Of a stretch of 64,000 bases of DNA, positions 59,509 through 64,000 are shown one piece after another. The notes under the pieces were generated by a model. It was not told the DNA's origin. It was given only the letters and a program-made list of their open reading frames with translations, and did no database searches. Each line of letters begins with the position of its first letter. The stretch's first letter is position 1. A program made the position numbers and the translations under genes. Location: assembly GCA_024123955.1 (NCBI GenBank), contig CP099652.1, positions 6,804,375-6,868,374 of the forward strand, read 5' to 3'. The DNA is from Oxalobacteraceae bacterium OTU3CINTB1 (GTDB lineage Bacteria; Pseudomonadota; Gammaproteobacteria; Burkholderiales; Burkholderiaceae_D).

Positions 59509-60888
59509 TTATTTGCCGATACAGAACCGGCTGAAGATAACGCCCAGCAAATCGTCCGACGAGAACGCGCCCGTGATGCTCGACAGCTGCGCCTGCGCCA
59601 AGCGCAATTCCTCGGCGAACAAATCCAGCGACTGATCGTTTTGCGCCGCGTGCTCCCCTGCCCGCTCCAGATGCGCGCCGGCGTTCTTCAGCGCAATCAG
59701 GTGCCGCTCGCGCGCCAGGTACAGCGACTCACCCGTCTGCTGCCAGCCGGCGATGCGCAACAGTTCCTTGCGCAGCAGGTCGATGCCGATGTTCTCATGC
59801 GCCGACAGATACACGTGCGTCGCGTCCGGCATCGCATCCACGCTCGGCTTGTGGCCCGACAAATCGATCTTGTTCCAGATGCGCAGCACGGGTACTCCCG
59901 CCGGGAAGGCGGCGACGATGTTTTCATCCGCGCGCGACGGGCCGTGGTCGGCGTCCAGCAGGTGCAGAATCACATCAGCCTTGCCGACCTCGCCCCAGGT
60001 GCGCTCGATGCCGATGCGCTCGACCACGTCCAACGTCTCGTCCGCGTGGCGGATACCGGCCGTGTCGATGATGTTGAGCGGAATGCCTTCGATCTGGATC
60101 GTCTCGGTGACCTTGTCGCGCGTGGTGCCGGCGATCGGCGTGACGATGGCGACATCCGAACCGGCCAGCGAATTGAGCAGCGACGATTTGCCAACGTTCG
60201 GCTGCCCAACCAGCACCACGCTCAGCCCCTCGCGCAACAGTGCGCCCTGCGCGGCCTGCTTGAACACCTGGTCCAGCGCGCTGACGATACCCGCCAACTG
60301 CCCACGCGCATCCGATTTCTCCAGGAAGTCGATCTCCTCCTCCGGGAAATCCAGGGTCGCTTCGACCAGCATGCGCAACCCGGTCACGCCCTCGACCAGC
60401 TTGTTGACCGTCTTCGAAAACGCGCCCGACAACGATTGCGACGCCGACTTGGCCGCCGCCTCGGTCGACGCGTCGATCAGATCGGCCACCGCCTCGGCCT
60501 GCGCCAGGTCGAGCTTGTCGTTCAGATACGCGCGGCGCGTGAATTCGCCCGGCTCGGCCAGCCGCAAACCCAGCTCGGCGCCCGCCTCCAGCACGCGCGC
60601 CAGCAGCAGTTGCAGCACGATCGGTCCGCCATGCCCCTGCAACTCCAGCACATCCTCCCCTGTGTACGAGTTCGGCCCCTTGAACCAGATGGCGATGCCC
60701 TGGTCGATGATGGCGCCGTCGGCCTGCGTGAACGGAATGTAGGTGGCGTGGCGCGGCTTGAGCGCGGTGGCGCCGAACAGCGCGGCGATCAGCGGTTGCA
60801 AGTTCTTGCCGGAGGCGCGCACGACGCCGATGCCGCCGCGTCCCGGTGCGGTGGCGATGGCGGCGATGGGGGAGGAGTCGATATTCAT
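59509..60888 (-). CDS. mnmE: tRNA uridine-5-carboxymethylaminomethyl modification GTPase MnmE
   Basis: A 459-residue GTPase that, with MnmG, modifies the wobble uridine of several tRNAs in the cytoplasm. The N-terminal formyl-THF-binding domain starts [20 protein letters not shown]. The G domain has GQPNVGKSS (about 224-232), TTRDK, DTAG and NKID motifs. The diagnostic C-terminal CIGK (456-459) is intact. Length is standard. It is the last gene of the origin-proximal block, separated from yidC by a terminator. Confidence 0.97.
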   Translation of the reverse strand: MNIDSSPIAAIATAPGRGGIGVVRASGKNLQPLIAALFGATALKPRHATYIPFTQADGAIIDQGIAIWFKGPNSYTGEDVLELQGHGGPIVLQLLLARVLEAGAELGLRLAEPGEFTRRAYLNDKLDLAQAEAVADLIDASTEAAAKSASQSLSGAFSKTVNKLVEGVTGLRMLVEATLDFPEEEIDFLEKSDARGQLAGIVSALDQVFKQAAQGALLREGLSVVLVGQPNVGKSSLLNSLAGSDVAIVTPIAGTTRDKVTETIQIEGIPLNIIDTAGIRHADETLDVVERIGIERTWGEVGKADVILHLLDADHGPSRADENIVAAFPAGVPVLRIWNKIDLSGHKPSVDAMPDATHVYLSAHENIGIDLLRKELLRIAGWQQTGESLYLARERHLIALKNAGAHLERAGEHAAQNDQSLDLFAEELRLAQAQLSSITGAFSSDDLLGVIFSRFCIGK

Positions 60889-60907
60889 GGGCTAATTGTA
60901 GAGGATA

Positions 60908-60937
60908 TAAAAAAAGCCCGCGATCAACACGGGCTTC
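60908..60937 (-). terminator. Terminator between yidC and mnmE
   Basis: On the minus strand AAGCCCGTG-TTGAT-CGCGGGCTT followed by a run of T. It ends the rpmH-rnpA-yidD-yidC transcript; mnmE then needs its own promoter or read-through. Confidence 0.88.
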
Positions 60938-60960
60938 CTGGCAACACTAACGGCTAAGGT

Positions 60961-62658
60961 TTACGCCTTGGCCGGTTCCGGCGTCGCAAATTTTTTGGTG
61001 ATCACATACTGCTGGCAAATCGACAGCACGTTGTTGACCACCCAGTACAGCACCAGGCCGGACGGGAAGAAGAAGAACATGACCGAGAACGCCAGCGGCA
61101 TGAACAGCATGATTTTCGCTTGCATCGGGTCGGCCGGCGCCGGGTTCAGCTTGGTGGTGATGTACATCGAGATCGCGTACAGCACCGGCAGGATGAACCA
61201 TGGGTCCGGCGCGGCCAGGTTGGTGATCCAGCCGATCCATGGCGCGCCACGGATTTCAATCGCCGCCTGCAGTACCCAGTACAGGGCGATGAAGACCGGC
61301 ATCTGCACCAGGATCGGCAGACAGCCGCCCAGCGGATTGATCTTCTCGGCCTTGTACAGTTCCATCGTGGCCTGATTCATCTTGGCCGGATCGCCTTTGT
61401 AGCGCTCGCGGATGGCCTGCATCTTCGGCGTGACCAGCTTGACCTTGGCCATGCTCTTGTAACCGGCGGCCGACAGCGGGAAGAACAGCAGCTTGATCAG
61501 GATGGTGAAGACGATGATGGTCCAGCCCCAGTTGCCCAGCACGCTGTGGATGTGGTCCATGACCCAGAAGATCGGCTTGGCGATCACCGCCAGCATGCCG
61601 TAGTCCTTGACCAGTTCCAGGCCAGGGGTGACTTTTTCCAGGATCTTCTCAACCTGCGGGCCCGAGTAGAGGCGCGCGCTGTTGCTGACCGTGGCGCCCG
61701 GCGCCAGCGTGCCCAGCGGCTGGATGGTGCCGATCGCGTACTGGTTGGTCGTCACTTTCTTGGTGAAGATGGTGCGCGGGGTCTTGTCCTGCGGGATGAA
61801 GGCGGAGACGAAGAAGTGCTGGGAGATCGCGACCCAGCCGTTGTCGGCCTTGGTCGGATGCTCCTGGATCACGTCCTTGCCCGACTTGGCGGCGGACTCG
61901 GCGTCCTTCTCCAGGGTTTCGAACTTCAGCTTGTGGTACTTGTCGGCCGCCGTGTACAGGGTCGGGCCGGTGTAGCTGCTATTGAAGAACGAGTCGCCGG
62001 CCGGCTTGTTGCCGTCGTGGACCAGCTGCATGTACAGCTCCGGCTTGACCGGCGCGGTGCCGACGTTGGTGACGTCGTGGCGCACATCGATGACGTAGTC
62101 GCCGCGCTTGAAGGTGTAAGTCTTGGTCAGCTTGACGCCGCCCTGCTCCGAATCGAGCACCAGCTGGATCTGGTTCGAACCGTCGAGCACGCGCGGACCT
62201 GGACGGGCGACGAAGCCGGTCGTGTGGTTCGGCAGGCCGGCCGCGCCGATCAGGCCGGTCTGGCCCAGATAGGTCTTGCCGGTGGCGCTGTCGACGTCGA
62301 ACAGCACCTGGTTCTTGTGGGTGTCGACGCCGTCCTTGTAGTTGAGCAGCTCGAGGCGGCGAATGGTGCCGCCCAGGGTGTCGATGTCGACCTTGAACAG
62401 GTCGGTCGTTACGGTGATGCGCTCACTCTTGAACGGCGCGTCGGCTGCGGGCGCGCCCGGCAATGCGGCGGCGCCGGCGGTCGTCGCTGTGGCGGCGGTC
62501 GGCAGTTCCGATTTCTTCGCCTCGGGCGCCTTGGCGGTTTGGGCCGGTGCCGGGGCGAACATGGAAGGCTGGCCGGTCGAGACCATCCAGTTGTTCCATA
62601 GAACTACCAGCGACACGGCAAACACGATCCACAGGATGGTACGTTTATTGATATCCAT
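60961..62658 (-). CDS. yidC: Membrane protein insertase YidC
   Basis: A 565-residue inner membrane protein that inserts and folds membrane proteins, alone or with Sec. The start MDINKRTILWIVF at 62658 gives the classic N-terminal membrane anchor (about 7-24). A large periplasmic domain (about 60-340) is followed by the conserved five-helix insertase core (about 355-555; AGYKSMAKVKLVTPKMQ and LGGCLPILVQMPVFIALYWVL, shown for position). Length is normal for betaproteobacteria. The longer frame to 62874 overlaps yidD and is not used. Confidence 0.97.
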   Translation of the reverse strand: MDINKRTILWIVFAVSLVVLWNNWMVSTGQPSMFAPAPAQTAKAPEAKKSELPTAATATTAGAAALPGAPAADAPFKSERITVTTDLFKVDIDTLGGTIRRLELLNYKDGVDTHKNQVLFDVDSATGKTYLGQTGLIGAAGLPNHTTGFVARPGPRVLDGSNQIQLVLDSEQGGVKLTKTYTFKRGDYVIDVRHDVTNVGTAPVKPELYMQLVHDGNKPAGDSFFNSSYTGPTLYTAADKYHKLKFETLEKDAESAAKSGKDVIQEHPTKADNGWVAISQHFFVSAFIPQDKTPRTIFTKKVTTNQYAIGTIQPLGTLAPGATVSNSARLYSGPQVEKILEKVTPGLELVKDYGMLAVIAKPIFWVMDHIHSVLGNWGWTIIVFTILIKLLFFPLSAAGYKSMAKVKLVTPKMQAIRERYKGDPAKMNQATMELYKAEKINPLGGCLPILVQMPVFIALYWVLQAAIEIRGAPWIGWITNLAAPDPWFILPVLYAISMYITTKLNPAPADPMQAKIMLFMPLAFSVMFFFFPSGLVLYWVVNNVLSICQQYVITKKFATPEPAKA

Positions 62659-62669
62659 TAGGGTATTTA

Positions 62670-62942
62670 TCAGGAGTGGTTGCAACCGCAAGCGGTCGTT
62701 GAAGAGGAATTCTTGGCATCCGGCGCGTCCTTCGGAGGCACCGGATCGAAGCCGCCGTCGTTGAACGGATGGCAGCGGCACACGCGTTTGGCGGCCAGCC
62801 AGCTGCCCTTGCCCGCTCCGTGCACCTGCAACGCTTCCAGCGCGTAATTCGAGCAGCTCGGATAGAAGCGGCAACGCGGCCCCAGCAGCGGACTGATGGT
62901 CAGCTGGTAGGCGCGCAGCAGGAAGCGGAGCACTTTGGTCAT
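62670..62942 (-). CDS. yidD: Membrane protein insertion efficiency factor YidD
   Basis: A 90-residue protein with the family core [18 protein letters not shown] and [17 protein letters not shown]. It assists YidC at the inner membrane. Its ATG overlaps the rnpA stop by 4 bp, and it ends 11 bp before yidC, giving the usual tight rpmH-rnpA-yidD-yidC order. The C-terminus has an extra cysteine-containing tail (TTACGCNHS). Confidence 0.95.
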   Translation of the reverse strand: MTKVLRFLLRAYQLTISPLLGPRCRFYPSCSNYALEALQVHGAGKGSWLAAKRVCRCHPFNDGGFDPVPPKDAPDAKNSSSTTACGCNHS

Positions 62943-63448
62943 GACGGCGTAAGTGGAGGCGTGGCCACCGAAGGCAAGGCCGCCGCCGGCGCTGCCGCCG
63001 AAACTGACTGCGCGGGCGCGGAGGTCTGCGCCTGCGCCGCCTGCCGGCCGGACAACTTGGCCTGCGCGGCGAACAGGCGCGCCAATTCCACCCGCAGCGC
63101 CCGTTTGAGCGCGGCAGTGGTGGCGGGACCGTCCTTGCTGTTGACCGGCTTGGCCAGGCGCACCACGCAATCGATGGCGGGCAGGCCGGTCACGCGGAAC
63201 AGCTCGCGGGTGACGCGCTTGATCGTGTTGCGCGTGACGGCCCGGGGCGCAAAGCGCTTGGCCACCACGACGCCCAGCCGCGCATGCGGCAATTCGTTCA
63301 GACGGGTGTAGAGCACGAAATGCGCGCTTTTTTGCGTGGGGCGCAAACGAAAAACGGATGAAAATTCATCCGTTTTAACGATACGCCGAACGCGCGCGAA
63401 GTCGTGGGAACCTTCGCCTGTCGAGCCGCTTGAAATACAGCTTTCCAC
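62939..63448 (-). CDS. rnpA: Ribonuclease P protein component
   Basis: The protein subunit of RNase P, which helps the catalytic RNA trim tRNA 5' ends. The core is recognisable: [17 protein letters not shown], then the RNA-binding helix [15 protein letters not shown]-terminal alanine/glutamine/proline-rich extension of about 35 residues is outside the family core. No ATG is available: the candidates are GTG at 63448 (used here, 169 residues) and TTG at 63463, and neither has a good ribosome site, so the start is uncertain. Confidence 0.9.
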   Translation of the reverse strand: MESCISSGSTGEGSHDFARVRRIVKTDEFSSVFRLRPTQKSAHFVLYTRLNELPHARLGVVVAKRFAPRAVTRNTIKRVTRELFRVTGLPAIDCVVRLAKPVNSKDGPATTAALKRALRVELARLFAAQAKLSGRQAAQAQTSAPAQSVSAAAPAAALPSVATPPLTPS

Positions 63449-63472
63449 GCGATCAGCTAACAAGCAGGTGGC

Positions 63473-63607
63473 TTATACAGCCAGACGCTTGCGGCCTTTT
63501 GCGCGACGTGCGTTGAGCACATCACGGCCACCACGGGTAGCCATACGAGCGCGGAAGCCGTGGGTGCGTTTACGACGCACGACGGAAGGTTGGTAAGTAC
63601 GTTTCAT
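63473..63607 (-). CDS. rpmH: 50S ribosomal protein L34
   Basis: 44 residues, [18 protein letters not shown]... ending KGRKRLAV, an unmistakable L34. It is the first gene of the origin-proximal minus-strand operon, ends 24 bp before the rnpA GTG, and is driven by the promoter at 63800-63828. Confidence 0.98.
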   Translation of the reverse strand: MKRTYQPSVVRRKRTHGFRARMATRGGRDVLNARRAKGRKRLAV

Positions 63608-63799
63608 GTTGGTCTCGCTAAAAGCAGAAAAAAATACAAAATCGGGCCAGCGCCCGTCAATTTTTGGTGCCAATGACACTTCGCGCACCCATGCCAACGC
63701 TACCGGCACAGCTGGGTCCATCTCATCGCCCGCTAATCCACGCTTACTCCATATTGACGTTCAAGTGAATAAACACGGAATACGGGCGGGGAACCCTGA

Positions 63800-63828
63800 A
63801 TTATCAGCATTTCGGCCCTGCTTGTCAA
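63800..63828 (-). promoter_or_regulatory. Promoter of the rpmH-rnpA-yidD-yidC operon
   Basis: On the minus strand TTGACA (63823-63828), 17-bp spacer, GATAAT (63800-63805). A near-consensus housekeeping promoter, as expected for a ribosomal protein gene. Confidence 0.85.
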
Positions 63829-63890
63829 CAACAGATCCGGATTGCCGGCGATTCCAGCTCAGCCGAAAGTACGAAAATAAGCGGCGTGCC

Positions 63891-63921
63891 TGTGGATAAC
63901 TTTAGCGAGCGAGAGTAGAAT
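63891..63921 (+). promoter_or_regulatory. DnaA box and possible dnaA promoter
   Basis: TTATCCACA on the minus strand (63891-63899) is the exact DnaA-box consensus. A TAGAAT at 63916-63921 could be a -10 element; with a 17-bp spacer its weak -35 (TGGATA, 63893-63898) would lie inside the box, so DnaA would block its own promoter. The box is firm, the promoter tentative. Confidence 0.65.
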
Positions 63922-64000
63922 AGCGCGTTACGTGTGGCGAACCCGCGGCGCAACAGCCCCGGTCCACACCCTCATCAGCAGTAGAGAATAGATAAGATTC

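Larger units (their letters stand above)
63608..64000. other. rpmH-dnaA intergenic region, origin-proximal
   Basis: A 393-bp gene-free stretch holding the rpmH promoter, one consensus DnaA box and a possible dnaA promoter. dnaA is expected just beyond the right edge. Only one perfect DnaA box was found, so the main origin may lie here or on the far side of dnaA. Confidence 0.7.

Overview
The window looks like a piece of a high-GC betaproteobacterial chromosome next to the replication origin. It is most likely from the Oxalobacteraceae (Massilia/Duganella/Janthinobacterium group). That placement is inferred from rRNA character, protein style and gene order; no database was searched. The right end carries the canonical origin-flanking block on the minus strand, mnmE-yidC-yidD-rnpA-rpmH. 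Beyond it lies a gene-free stretch with a strong rpmH promoter and a consensus DnaA box; dnaA itself should start just past base 64000.

Layout. 1-14.7 kb: the 3' end of a PhoD-type alkaline phosphatase, a tandem pair of long-chain acyl-CoA ligases, a molybdopterin oxidoreductase with a lipoprotein aminopeptidase, an M20 amidohydrolase, a 3-hydroxyisobutyrate-dehydrogenase-like enzyme, a PagL-like lipid A deacylase, and an iron-uptake set (fecI-like sigma factor, fecR-like regulator, TonB receptor) behind a candidate Fur box. 14.8-42.4 kb: three complete rRNA operons, all on the minus strand and so transcribed away from the presumed origin, each 16S-tRNA-Ile-tRNA-Ala-23S-5S with tandem promoters, boxA elements, an RNase III stem and a terminator. 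The middle operon has a second, diverged 5S gene. Between rrn1 and rrn2 lies a coupled pair of membrane proteins (DUF2157, and DUF4401/GDYXXLXY). Between rrn2 and rrn3 lie an AcoR-like sigma-54 activator, a DUF779 protein, an aldehyde dehydrogenase with a near-perfect sigma-54 promoter, a divergent TonB receptor, a small unknown protein and a cysteine-rich GMC-like flavoprotein.

42.4-59.4 kb: a B12-binding radical SAM protein, an MCE/Mla-type lipid transport operon (permease, ATPase, MlaD, lipoprotein, with a coupled VanZ-like protein), a 2Fe-2S ferredoxin, an alpha/beta hydrolase, a penicillin-binding D,D-carboxypeptidase, an HDOD/degenerate-EAL protein, an aldo/keto reductase, a phosphatidylserine-synthase-type enzyme, a CAP-domain lipoprotein, an HPt protein, a zinc-ribbon protein, an active-looking diguanylate cyclase coupled to an SMP-30-like protein, and an orphan antitoxin.

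The least ordinary signals are: (1) a family of short palindromic repeats (core TAGGGCGGATTA / TAATCCGCC) at seven places. Copies supply the stop codon of two genes and the C-terminal tail of a third, one carries a nested insertion, and a mirror-image pair brackets the orphan antitoxin. (2) The compensatory-mutated second 5S gene. (3) Mosaic variation among the three rrn operons, including covarying changes in the 16S V3 stem. (4) The sigma-54 promoter and palindromes in the acoD-like/TonB receptor divergent region. I found no CRISPR array, no insertion-sequence transposase and no phage genes.
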